DNA of 64,000 bases. It comes from Phlyctochytrium arcticum (taxonomy: Eukaryota; Chytridiomycota; Chytridiomycetes; Chytridiales; Chytridiaceae). Positions 1 through 10,724 of this stretch are shown piece after piece (the stretch's first letter is position 1; each line of letters begins with the position of its first letter). Both the position numbers and the translations under genes were made by a program. The DNA lies in the NCBI GenBank assembly GCA_025602905.1, contig JAHLKI010000002.1, positions 434,001 to 498,000 of the forward strand, given 5' to 3'. Under the pieces are notes generated by a model, which did no database searches, was not told the DNA's origin, and was given only the letters and a program-made list of their open reading frames with translations.

Positions 1-3000
1 GGCTTCCAACGATGACAAGAAGGGGTGGAAGAAAATAGCTTGGAAAGAGTTGCATGTCGGCGACTTCATTTACCTCGAAAGTGACAATCTGATACCTGCA
101 GACATCCTTGTGTTGTCGACATTCGACCCTCATGGACTCTGTTTTGTAGAAACAAAAGGTCTTGATGGTGAAACTAACCTCAAGTCGCGAGAAGCCCTGA
201 AAGATACCCTGGGAATTACGACCGCGTTCGACTGCGCAGCGGCGAAATTCATCATTGAAACTGAGCCTCCTTCCATGAACTTGTACACATACAATGGCAG
301 CCTCATCCTCCCTCGCGCAAATTCTCCTGTTCGCCAAGAATCGCAACATCGTAGAATGTCACGCAAAAGCCTCGTGCCCGCGCAAAATATTTTCGAAGAA
401 GCTAAGACGGCCCCCATCAACATACAAAACGTTTTATTGCGCGGGACTATACTGCGAAATAGTCCATGGGTAATTGGTATGGTAATATCTACCGGCCTGG
501 ATACCAAAGTTCTCTTGAACGCAGGGCAAACACCATCAAAGCGAACCCGGATTGAAAAACTAATGAACCCGCAGGTCGGAATGAATTTTTTGATCCTGCT
601 GGTTATGTGCATAATCATTGCGGCCTTGGACGCTTATCACGGACACAAAATCTGGAATAGGCGGGACTTTCCGCAGTATGAGGGCAAGCACAGGGATCAA
701 CCTGCTGTTTCCGGAATCTATTCTTTTTGGGCGAGTATGATCATGTTGCAGAACGTGGTGCCCATATCGTTGTATATCACGTTAGAGGGGGTCAAGACAA
801 TACAGGTAAGTTTGAGCGCACAAACAAATAGGTATGTGTAGCTGATGTACGATCAAGGCCTATTTTATATACAGTGACGTCGATATGTATTGGGAGCCGA
901 CAAACGAATCATGCATTCCGAAATCGTGGAATATATCCGACGATCTCGGTCAAATCGAGTACCTTTTCTCGGACAAAACTGGAACATTGACACAAAACAA
1001 GATGGACTTCCTACGTTGTACAATAGGTGGGGTGGTATATGGAAAGGGTTATACCGACGTTACTGCGGAGAAAGCGGGCATCGATCCCCCCACACGCTCC
1101 AGATTGACCTCGGAAGCGGTATTAGAAATGTTTCGAAGCTCCCAAGAAGTGTACAAAAACCCATACCTCAACCCAGAAAACTTGACGGGATTCGTCGATG
1201 ACACGTTATGGAACGATTTTACGAGTGATCCGCGGCAGGCAGAAAACATCCGTTCGTTCTTCACCATGTTGGCACTGTGTCACACAGTACTTCCTCCAAA
1301 TTGGACAGGTGGAGAAACCACATATGCGGCACAATCACCAGATGAACAGGCGCTCGTAACAGCTGCGAAAGGTGTCGGCTTCACGTTCCTGAATCGAATC
1401 ATGGATCAAGTTCAAATAGACATTCTTGGAGGGGTCAAGACATATAAAGTCTTGAACATTCTTGAATTTACCAGCGCACGAAAACGCATGTCGGTCATTG
1501 TGCGCAGCGAAGTCGACGGAAAAATATGGCTGATGTGCAAAGGGGCCGATAGCATAATCTACGAGCGACTTTCTAAAGGACAAACCGTTGTTCAGGAGCA
1601 GACATACAGTCAGCTAGAGAGCTTTGCCAATGAAGGTCTTCGCACAATATGTCTCGCTCAGCGCGAAGTGTTGGAGAGCGAGTATGTCCCTTGGGCTGAA
1701 AGATACCACAAAGCAGCTTGCTCGATTGCGGACCGTGAAGCAGAACTCGAGGCCATAAGTGACGAGATTGAGCGGGAATTGATTTTGATGGGAGCAACTG
1801 CAATCGAAGGTAAGACCGATAATCTAATCCCATATCTGCACACTGTTAATCGAACTATATCTGTAGACAAGCTACAGGAACAAGTGCCTGAATGTATAGC
1901 TTTGCTTCGACAGGCCGGCATAAAAATCTGGGTAAGGACCCATCGTAATTCAGCTGACAAGCCTTTATAACCTGACATTTGGGACAGGTTCTTACTGGCG
2001 ACAAGCTTGAGACTGCCATCAACATCTGCTTGGCTTCTAATCTACTGAGCGCTTCGCAAGACATGATCATTTTGAAAGCACACACAGAAGAAACGATTAT
2101 GACCCAGTTGGCCGACACAATCCAGGAGTACAGCTCTCGGACAGATATCTCTCTGATCATCGATGGGGATTCTCTTCGATATGCGCTAGCGACGGAAACA
2201 GGACGAGACCTGCTGCTCAAGCTGGGAATGAAATGCCAAAGTGTGGTGTGCTGCCGCGTTTCTCCGAAGCAAAAAGCACAAGTCGTAAGATTGGTCAAGC
2301 ATGGGGCCAAGGCCATGTGCGCCAGTATCGGTGATGGTGCCAATGATGTGAGGTAACGCTACTGGTTTACATACAAACATCAACCTCGTTTCCAGAGTCT
2401 GAACCTGTTTTAGTATGATCCAGGAAGCTCATGTGGGCTTTGGCATTGCCGGTTTGGAGGGCCCTCAGGCAGCCATGGCAGCCGACTATGTTATCGGTCA
2501 ATTTCATTTTTTGTCGAAAGTTCTTCTCGTCCACGGCCGCTGGAGCTATTACCGGATATCAGTACGTTTTTCGGCCTGAAACTCGCCTAAACGAGAAATT
2601 AACGTCTACATGAAATCTAGGCTACAGTCATGCATTTCTTTTATAAAAATCTTGTTTGGGTCTTTTCCTTGTTTTGGTTTCAATTATTTTGCAGGTAAGT
2701 CATCACCTTGTACCCCGCAGATCGAAAATAACTTAGACGTCCTTGATCCACAGTTTCAGCGCTTCAATTCTCTTTGATTTTACGTACTTGATGCTTTTTA
2801 ACCTTATATTTACCTCTCTGCCACCTCTCGTACTTGGTGCGTTGTTGTCATATTGGAGTCTAGAAATTACATATTGACATTGGCTATAGGTATCTTTGAT
2901 CAAGATGTCAACTCTCACTACTCCCTCGCCATACCGCCATTATATAAAATTGGAATCAGCCAATCTTTATTTACCGTTAAACGGTTCGTCCTGACAGTGC

Positions 3001-4157
3001 TGGATGCTCTGTACCAATCCGCAGTATGCTTCTTTTTCCCCTACGCCTTGTTTCGGGATGCTTCCTGGGATGTGAATGGTTACGGCACAGATCGCACTGG
3101 AATGGGAACAACTGTCGCCATGTGTGTGATTGTGACTGTAAATTGCGGAATCGGGCTGCATATTCGAAACTGGACCTGGATGGTTTTCCTGTGCATTATT
3201 GGCAGTGTCTGCTCCTTCATCGTATACGTCCCCATCTATGGTGCCATTCCATCGTCCACAATAGGAGGAGTGACGGATCGCGTGTACGCCAACCCGCAAT
3301 TTTGGCTCTGTGTAATCTGCACGACGGTGGTCTGCCTCTTACCTCACCTTGCTTGGGGACTTTTCACCAGCATGGTGTGCCCATCTGATTCTGAAGTGGT
3401 GCGGGAGAGGCAAAAGTACGACCTGGGACCACCACCCCAGTATGTTCGAGTGCAAGACATGAAGGAAATGATGAAAGGCGAGGATGTTCCTGTTGACATC
3501 GTACGACAAGAGGCACCCGCGAAGGCTCAAGCGCCGACGTATCACACAGCACCATCAGAAAGCGGCGTGGGAGCAACAAGCATTTTGGATGTTAGCCATG
3601 CAGTGACAGTGAATACAACTGTACCATCCGAAGTCACCCCGCACAAAGTCACCTTTGCGCCGCAACCGACCATTCAGATCGTGGAAAGCATATACACAGA
3701 CAGCGAGGAATCCCTTGGTCGCGGTGGAAAGCCCCGCACGCGACCAAAGTCGGCGCCATCCGTCCCAGTACTTCACATAAGAACCGACGGTCACCGCGCC
3801 ATCGGAACCAGTGGGCAAGCACTTTCCGCCCGCGAACTACGCCATTTGGAGTCACCTCATCCGAACATGATATTTATGGACTCACGGACCGTTTCGCGCA
3901 ATACAGGATTTGCCTTCTCGTTTGACGAGGGTGAAGCTACCCATGATGCCATTTCACCTTTTTCGACGGTAGGGATCGCCCAACTGTTGGAACAAGAACT
4001 TTCGCGCAGCTCGCAGGATCTAGCGTCTGACCGAGTCAATAGCACTCGTATCGTGCTGGAGTTGTCTGCTACAAGGAGTCCGATAAGATCATCTCATGCA
4101 TTGAGCGCTTCAGAAGGGAATCTGTGGCCGTCAATTGCGCGACCAAATCCTCGCTAG
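1..4157 (+). CDS. P4-type ATPase (phospholipid flippase), 5' end outside window
   Basis: This is a P-type ATPase of the P4 (Drs2/Dnf/Neo1) class, which moves aminophospholipids to the cytosolic leaflet of Golgi, endosome or plasma membranes. The A-domain motif [10 protein letters not shown], the phosphorylation motif DKTGT (Asp codon at 972-974), TGDK near 1995 and the hinge motif GDGAND near 2335 are all present. The read-through from M4 into KTIQ and the HGRWSY motif are P4 hallmarks. I place exons at 1-831, 875-1931, 1988-2352, 2414-2561, 2621-2694, 2754-2836 and 2890-4157. All phases agree and introns are 43-69 bp. The last exon holds M7-M10 followed by a cytosolic tail of about 260 residues rich in Ser, Pro and Thr. 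Such tails often regulate flippases, but none of this one's function can be read here. The N-terminus and M1-M2 lie upstream of the window. It converges with the acetyltransferase gene. Confidence 0.93.
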
Positions 4158-4347
4158 CTCTGCATTCCAAGTTAGCCCGAATAGATAGAATTTCAAAATT
4201 TTCACAATGCACATAATTCTCGTCCAAGTACGAAAGAGAAAGTGAATATTTACAGTGCAAGGTTTAAGAACCCAGCGCGTGAGCGCGTCGACCTTTTGGC
4301 TTGTCCCAGTGCCTACGAATGACAAATTAGCATCTTTCAGCCTGGAT

Positions 4348-6089
4348 TTAAAGAAAAGAAAAATAACTTACGTGGAAGCTAGAGACGTGCTGGGCCCTAG
4401 TGAAACATATCAGCCTAAGCATATCATACATCCAAAAGGCCCACCAACCTGAGAATTCTGACCGTGCCGTAAATGTTCCGTACTTGGCTGCCAGCTCTGA
4501 GCCTCCTTTCCAGCCTGGCCGACGGGGCATCCCCCAATCCGGACCCAAATCTGCTGGCTTGCGCTCAGGCACTACTGAGACTGAGTGAGGCGAGGAAAAG
4601 GGCTCTAGCCGCGGGAGAAAGGAATGTTTGATTTCCGATATCGGCGAGGGTAAACTCGAAGGTACATGTTCGAGTGGCGCTTGCGTTGAGGAAAGAGGGG
4701 GGAGAACAGGTGGTGTCTTGGGTGATGGGGCAGCGGGCATGAAATGATTGACGGCAGCGGAAGTAGGAGTGGTAGGTTTTGGGATGGGTGGACGAGGCAA
4801 TGGGGCTATACTGTTATGCCTTGATCGAAAGCCGGTCGGACCAGTCGGACCAGCCGTCTGGCGTGCCATACCATCTCTAGAGCGGAGCTGCTTTCTGCGG
4901 AAGTCTTTAACTTGCCATCCGCCAGCCATCATACCCGCCGCTGGCAACGCGGCCGGATTTGCTTTACTAGTCGCTTGAGTTGTTCGACCGGTTCGATCTA
5001 TTTTTTTTCGAAACTTCAGTCGACAGTTAAAGGCTCACTTGTCTCAAATGGCCCACCTAGCTGTAAGCTACTCAGTCCATACTCCTTGTATATGACAAAG
5101 TTATTTCCTTGTGGAATGACTAAGATTGTAAGTTCGAGTACCAGCTATCGAGAACCGTCTCTCACATTCGCTAAGTTGGTAGTTCTTTCTAAGAAAGGCC
5201 ATCAGACGTGGTGACGGACGATCGTAGGCTAAATGTCCCGGTCGCTGCATCTCAATCTGGTGAGGTAACATTAATATCACCGGTGAAAGTTTCGGGTGCA
5301 TGGGACGAACCACTTACTGAGAGCATATAGTCAAATAGTCCTTTGCCATAACCTGAAAAAATATGATCAGTGTCACGAGAGCCTGTGGTTATTATGGGAA
5401 TTTCCACCGGACCTTTCCTTTGGAATGACTCATGTACGTAAAAATCTAGTACGCACACAGGAGTAATCTGTATATGCCTCATGTACTCATCCTAAACGCA
5501 AAACCTTCACCAGTTAGCCTTTCTCTGAAGCATGTCCTTCATAGGGCACAATCCTCACCAGGACAAATAGATCTTTTTCTCCAACCTTCAGCAACCCGAC
5601 GACCTTGGTAGTAGGTCCCGGTCCATTTCTGTCTCGATATCCTGCATGCTCATCGGGTGGGACACCGATTAAAGCATTCAGGCCAAATGTATCGTGCTGA
5701 AGGGGGACAGGGATATGCCGTGGTTTGTCTCCATCGTCGTGCTTCATTATGTATACTCGATGACTGGGGTTTCCCATCAGTTTTTGAGCCGTTGTTACTG
5801 GTCCACGTAGGTTTTGTGCCTGGTATCCCCAAGAAGAAATATAATCAATAACTTTTCAGGTGGAGAATCCTTTCATATCCGGGCAGTTCATACTTTGGCA
5901 CTAGCTACCCCAATCTCATCAATGATTTCAATGACTTTCTCCAGGCTGCCAAACGCGTTGGTCAAGTTCCCACACATACGACGGCTCTTTGACGCTTACT
6001 CACGAATTTCGATTCCGGGGTAAGCTTTCTCCGGTAAAGACACATATTGGCTTTCTGAGGACAGCTGATGGGTCAAACTTAAACTCCAT
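4348..6089 (-). CDS. ATAT1: alpha-tubulin N-acetyltransferase (MEC-17/ATAT1 family)
   Basis: The enzyme acetylates the luminal lysine (K40) of alpha-tubulin in stable microtubules such as axonemes. I place eight exons on the minus strand: 6089-6004, 5945-5894, 5819-5559, 5491-5413, 5352-5318, 5256-5166, 5119-5039 and 4940-4348. They total 1278 nt, so about 425 residues with every phase consistent. Family signatures occur in order: an N-terminal helix with IIDEIGVASAKA, GLLKVGEKDLFVL, then CVLDFYVHES, the acetyl-CoA loop RKGYGKGLFDYML, LAYDRPSPRLMAFLRKNY and PQGNNFVIY. The donor of intron 4 (GTCCGG, at 5412) is unusual but is required by the conserved glycine. The last exon encodes a proline-rich tail of unknown role. 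The start ATG at 6089 gives the usual N-terminus. The gene diverges from NAC-beta. Most non-flagellate fungi lack this family, so its presence suggests a zoosporic fungus. Confidence 0.9.
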
Positions 6090-6781
6090 TTTCTCAATGA
6101 GTATAAACACTTTGCTCAACCACTGATGGGCCTTTGGTGGTGGTGGTGGTGGTCTTCACAGACTCTACAGGCGGACTTGATTACCCAATTTGAATGACGT
6201 TTCGGTGGCTGTGTCTCCAGTCTAACCGGTTACGGCGAAATGAGCCCAAACAAGCCACACAGATCGAAGCAAGGTGGTGCTCGAAGAAAAATCAGCAGCG
6301 CGAGAGCAACGGCCGAGATCCCTTCTTGTCCAGAACCGCAAATCCCCACGCAAGAAGAGTTTTTATCCTCTTTGCTGGCAGGTGCAGGTATGTGTCGCAA
6401 CGGCCGAGCCCAGAATGTACTAGGCGTGGAAGATGGCCGAAGTTGGCGGAGTGATCTGGTCATTAGCCGGAACGAGTGAAATTTGGCACCACCCACAAGC
6501 ACTGGAACGGACAGGTTTACGGGGACGTCCGATTTGGCTGGGAACCATGGGCATTATTTGTGTTATGAGTGAGGACTGGAGCTATGTCAAAATCGGCAGC
6601 GGCAGTGTGGACATTCTCGGTTGGTGATAGGGGTGTTGGTAGTGGAAGAATAGCCTTAGATGGGACACAAAGCGGCCAAAGGATTAGTTCTCCTAACCAG
6701 CAAACATTAAGACACCTGAAACTGACCCGTTGCGCTCCCTTCTTTGTATCTCTTGATCTTTCACAACAGATCATATTCAAC
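6090..6781. promoter_or_regulatory. divergent intergenic region between ATAT1 and NAC-beta
   Basis: These 692 bp separate two genes that run away from each other, so both promoters should lie here. A short plus-strand reading frame begins at an ATG at 6240 and meets a GTATGT donor-like site near 6388. An AG acceptor-like site lies just before the NAC-beta start. This could be a spliced 5' leader, but I see no protein homology and did not call it a gene. A GT dinucleotide run sits near 6135. Confidence 0.4.
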
Positions 6782-7319
6782 ATGAACGCGGAGAAATTGG
6801 CAAGGCTTCAGGCTTCCGTCCGTATTGGCGGAAAGGGAACTCCCCGCCGAAAGGTCAAGAAGGTCCACAAGTCTGCTGGTACCGACGACAAGAAGCTCCA
6901 GGCTCAGTTGAAGAAGCTTTCTGTCCAGCCCGTTTCTGGCATTGAGGAAGTCAACATGTTCAAGAGCGACGGAACCGTTCTCCACTTCACCGCCCCTAAA
7001 GGTATTGGATATTGGCTTTTTCTTTTTTGCTATTCATTGTTGAGTGTCGTTGCTGATCAAAAATTGTTTCAACTCAGTCCACGCATCCATTGCCTCCAAC
7101 ACCTTCGTTATCTACGGTGCGGGTGAGAACAAGGAGCTCACCGAGCTCGTTCCCGGAATCCTCAACCAGCTCGGCCCCGACTCTTTGACCAGCCTCCGAA
7201 AGTTGGCTGAGAGCTACCAGGCCGCTCACGCCAAGTCCCAAGGAAAGGAGCAGGAGGGCGACGACGATGTTCCAGATCTGGTTGAGTCATTTGACCAGGC
7301 TGAGGAGACCAAGGCTTAG
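6782..7319 (+). CDS. EGD1: nascent polypeptide-associated complex subunit beta (EGD1/BTF3)
   Basis: This is the beta subunit of the ribosome-bound NAC chaperone, which with the alpha subunit shields emerging nascent chains and limits wrong SRP targeting. Exon 1 is 6782-7001 and exon 2 is 7078-7319, giving 153 residues, the usual size. The N-terminal RRKVKKVHK is the ribosome-binding motif of NAC-beta. The NAC domain follows ([15 protein letters not shown], then [18 protein letters not shown]) and the protein ends in an acidic tail with DDDVPDLVE. The single 76-bp intron splits the valine codon after the APK residues of the NAC core. The codon use is strongly C-ending, as expected of a highly expressed host gene. 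The ATG at 6782 is the first in frame before the conserved N-terminus. Confidence 0.95.
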
Positions 7320-7727
7320 AATATTGCATGCACCCGATCCCGCGCGCTGAGGGGAGACGATTCTCTCGTTATGTATATACGATGATGCTATAAACAGGCG
7401 AATATAGTTCACCCCTTATTTCTGTTTCTGGCAGTATCTACAGATGTATCTTCTCATTTCTTTGTTTTATTGTTTACCACTGTCTTTTATCATCACACTT
7501 CAAAATACAACGTTGGCCATCGTCTTTTTAATTTCGCTGTAAGATTCCCACTTGTCAAAAGCTTGAACTGTTAGGAAATCAAGCCAAGCGAGTGCGTGGC
7601 CAGCGGTATAACGCCAAATACTATGTGCCATCACTGCGCACGCACACCTATAACAGGAGGTACACATGCATTACAAGTGATCCACGCAAATGGCATTAGG
7701 GTATATACATGAAGTAAATAAAAGCTT
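7320..7727. other. convergent 3' intergenic region
   Basis: These 408 bp lie between the stop codons of NAC-beta and COG7. They are T-rich and should contain both 3' UTRs. I see no gene, RNA or repeat in them. Confidence 0.5.
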
Positions 7728-10541
7728 TCAGGGTAGATCAATGTTCAGTGCGCCAAGGAGGTGTTGAACGAGCTTTTCATCCCCAAAGGTAAATTCGTCA
7801 TCCTTACTCTCATAGACCTTTTGTATGGCCAATGCATACTTGGCCCGAATGTCGGCGCCGGGCAAGGACAGTAAGCTATGTAAACGCCATAGCTGAGGGA
7901 TAGGCTCGATGTCCATGGCAGCGAAAACATTGGTAATATAGCCAACATCGGTTGCCAACTGCTTGGCTCCGTGTGGGCTCAACCGCACAATCCGTATGAT
8001 TGCATCGCAGTAGGTTGTCATTGCTCCCCGGGACACGGATGAGATCCACAAATGAGCCACGTCTTCAACAACATCATCTCCATCAATTGCTCCATCGGTA
8101 GTGGGGGGGCGGCTATCGTTTCGGGACAAATACGGTAACGTGTCAATGGAAAATTTCAGGGCATCGTCATCAATGTAGAGCTCGAGTTGCTGAGGCAGAG
8201 TAAGCAGGTGTTCTCCCACACGAGTAATGTAGGGAAGTGGTGAAAGGCTGAATTGAGGAACGTCGAGATTGAAAGGCCCCGCTGTCTTGCTGGTCGAAGA
8301 ATTCCACACTTCCATCTCTGGTACTGAATGCAACTGTTTTTCTAGTACGGAAAAGAGCGTATCAAAAACGAAGCGTTGTGACTTGAGAGTAAGGTTCTTC
8401 AAATGGCTGGCGGCTGGTGCGAACAAAACGTTTTGCTGTCCGCCCGGGATATTTGATGCGTTTAGATCGGCATCCAAAGCATCTGCAAGCTTGCGAAGTT
8501 TGAGACTATTGAGAGTAGAGGTACTCAAGAGCTTATAGACCGCCCAGCATTCTTCTGAATGCTCCCTCTCATCTTCCCAGAACTGAGAGGATGTTGACCA
8601 GTTTGCGTCTAGTCGGCGCCGTAGAACTGGCCCCAAGCTCGCAAATAGCTGCCTCTTGAAGGAATCCAGCTTGGCGTGCACGGTACTACAGAGTCCCAGA
8701 AGGCGCAAACCAACCTGAAAGTTCCCCCACTCTTGTCGCTCGCCTTCCCCAGCTCTAAACTCATTATCTTCATCGTCTTCAGGTGCAATTGACACAGTCA
8801 GGTCTGATTTATCAAGTCCTATATCCGTACGAAGCTGGTTCACAATAGCTATGTACCGATCGAACGTGGCCGCAAAGTATTCATTCAAAGAATCCACCAA
8901 TAGAGCTGTCCCGAACCCGTTGGTGAATATCCGACAACGCGCAACGGCAGAATCTGCCAGAGAAAATACGCGCGGGACCGAGTCTGCCATCACGCGAGTC
9001 GATTCCATGTAATCTGATCGTTTTGATGAAGCAAAGAAAGACGCAGATGTAAACATCAAGTAGTTTCGCTCGTGCTTGTCGTATGCTTGTTGAAAAGAAG
9101 AAAATGGCTCGAATACCATTGTACCCCAAGCTTCAAGATCCAGAGACCGACTCGCCGAATGATGAGAACGATTTGACTCCAGTGATGTGTGGTCATGGGA
9201 TGCCTCACTCCGGGTAGGACTTCGAGGAACGTGGTGATCCGCTTCATTCGCATTCAACGATAACATGGTCTCTACCTTGACACCAAACTGAACAGTTGCC
9301 TGGTACATTTTGACAATACTTGCTAGCGATCGGTCCTTAACTCTACTGGTGTATCCTCGTAAGCGGCTGCCCGCAGTCGGCTGTAACGAATTGTACAAAT
9401 CGTGAATTATATGGAGAAGAACAATGGGCGGATGGGGGAAGATGAACGAGCACCAGGAAAGCTCCTTCTTCAGGACGGCCAACACCTCATCGTAAAACTC
9501 TGAGTACCAAGTCGCGAGTTCACCTTCATTACCAGACACGGCAATACGGATAATCATTTCCTCATCATACTGCTGCCAAAGCCTCGTCAGAGGCGCTGTT
9601 CGAGACTTGTTATAGATTTGGAAAAAATCGTCCGAACGGCCCATACGTTCGTAGACCAAGAATAATTTGCGGACTGCTTCAGCGTCAGATTCGTTACAAG
9701 CGGCAACCAGGATCGGCGATAAAGACGTTTGCAACCGGTTCTTCAGAGTACCGAGCATTGCCTTGCGCTCCTCGTAATCAGGAGTAGCCGTCAGCATAGC
9801 CAATGACTTTTCTGCCCCTTCCAGTCGCAAAGACGCCTTTTCAAAGTCCCTTGCGGCAAATATAGCGTCCATCTCTCCGGCCAGTGTTGTCCAGCTTTCG
9901 GCTTCCTTTAGCGACAAGCGCGTAGCAACCATACGATTCCGCACCAAGTCCAGCTTGACAAGATCTTTGAATGCCGGGCCCGTTCCACGATCAGCCTGAT
10001 CAAATGTTTTTCGAGCTGCATCAATTGCTGCCCGTACTTTATGTGCATCTGTACTGATTTGCTCAAGATCGTACAGTGTCCGCGGTACATTCTTGACAGC
10101 CTCTTCACTAAGCTGCTCAAACTTGTTGGAGATGTCCAAACTCAAGAGCTGCAGTTTCAAAACCAAATTGGAAGCAGTTTGCTCAATCGATGGAGTAGCG
10201 CCATCAGCCGCACCTGGTCTTGGAGCTTTGGAAGTCGTCGAGCTCTCGCTAGTTGGAGGTGGCCCTGACGCTGACTCGAAGGAATCTTCACGCTTAAGAA
10301 AAGCCGTAGACGGCCGCTCTCCTTGTGCATCAGCGTTTGATGCTTGTCCGGTGTTGGTTGACAGTGCTTTGTTTATCCAGTCCTTGACGGAAAACGCTGG
10401 GTCCAAGAAATCCTCCACGTTCAGTCCAAAAGAGCTTGGCGAGCCTGCGCTGCCAGTTACAGATAGAGCCCGCTCCAGCCTTACTCTCCCACCTGATCCT
10501 GAGCTGCCCCGCCGTTCAGGCCCTACCGGTTGCGAAGCCAT
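7728..10541 (-). CDS. COG7: conserved oligomeric Golgi complex subunit 7
   Basis: COG7 is a lobe-B subunit of the eight-part COG tether, which captures retrograde vesicles at the Golgi and so supports glycosylation. The gene is a single exon of 937 residues. The N-terminus has VEDFLDPAFSVKDWINKAL, matching the family's FSVKEWIN start, after a serine-rich leader. A long helical region follows with NLVLKLQLLSLDISNKFEQL, then LATPDYEER-like and LKNRLQTSLSPILVAAC segments typical of COG7. The remaining two thirds are helical, with a low-complexity Ser/His stretch near the middle. The length is slightly above animal COG7 (about 770) because of the leader and inserts. The start ATG at 10541 is 183 bp from the divergent VPS51 start. 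No introns are seen, unlike most neighbours. Confidence 0.85.
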   Translation of the reverse strand: MASQPVGPERRGSSGSGGRVRLERALSVTGSAGSPSSFGLNVEDFLDPAFSVKDWINKALSTNTGQASNADAQGERPSTAFLKREDSFESASGPPPTSESSTTSKAPRPGAADGATPSIEQTASNLVLKLQLLSLDISNKFEQLSEEAVKNVPRTLYDLEQISTDAHKVRAAIDAARKTFDQADRGTGPAFKDLVKLDLVRNRMVATRLSLKEAESWTTLAGEMDAIFAARDFEKASLRLEGAEKSLAMLTATPDYEERKAMLGTLKNRLQTSLSPILVAACNESDAEAVRKLFLVYERMGRSDDFFQIYNKSRTAPLTRLWQQYDEEMIIRIAVSGNEGELATWYSEFYDEVLAVLKKELSWCSFIFPHPPIVLLHIIHDLYNSLQPTAGSRLRGYTSRVKDRSLASIVKMYQATVQFGVKVETMLSLNANEADHHVPRSPTRSEASHDHTSLESNRSHHSASRSLDLEAWGTMVFEPFSSFQQAYDKHERNYLMFTSASFFASSKRSDYMESTRVMADSVPRVFSLADSAVARCRIFTNGFGTALLVDSLNEYFAATFDRYIAIVNQLRTDIGLDKSDLTVSIAPEDDEDNEFRAGEGERQEWGNFQVGLRLLGLCSTVHAKLDSFKRQLFASLGPVLRRRLDANWSTSSQFWEDEREHSEECWAVYKLLSTSTLNSLKLRKLADALDADLNASNIPGGQQNVLFAPAASHLKNLTLKSQRFVFDTLFSVLEKQLHSVPEMEVWNSSTSKTAGPFNLDVPQFSLSPLPYITRVGEHLLTLPQQLELYIDDDALKFSIDTLPYLSRNDSRPPTTDGAIDGDDVVEDVAHLWISSVSRGAMTTYCDAIIRIVRLSPHGAKQLATDVGYITNVFAAMDIEPIPQLWRLHSLLSLPGADIRAKYALAIQKVYESKDDEFTFGDEKLVQHLLGALNIDLP

Positions 10542-10724
10542 CTTGGGCTAGTTCCGCGGTCAAGACATTTCCAGATCGCAATCCTTTGGCGTTGACCGTC
10601 ATGTTACACACGTGCTCAGAGCGCACTCCGACAATCTGACAATTCAAAACAATTTCACGACATCCATTGACTTCAAGAGTGACTTCTCGTTGTTCTGTAG
10701 TCTCAGCTTTCTTTTCGATGAACG
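10542..10724. promoter_or_regulatory. shared bidirectional promoter of COG7 and VPS51, with an overlapping uORF
   Basis: This 183-bp gap separates the start codons of two divergent tethering-complex genes. A small upstream ORF on the plus strand runs 10718-10753 (ATG to TGA, 11 codons). It overlaps the chosen VPS51 start at 10725 in another frame, so it could lower VPS51 translation. No clear TATA box is visible. Confidence 0.5.
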
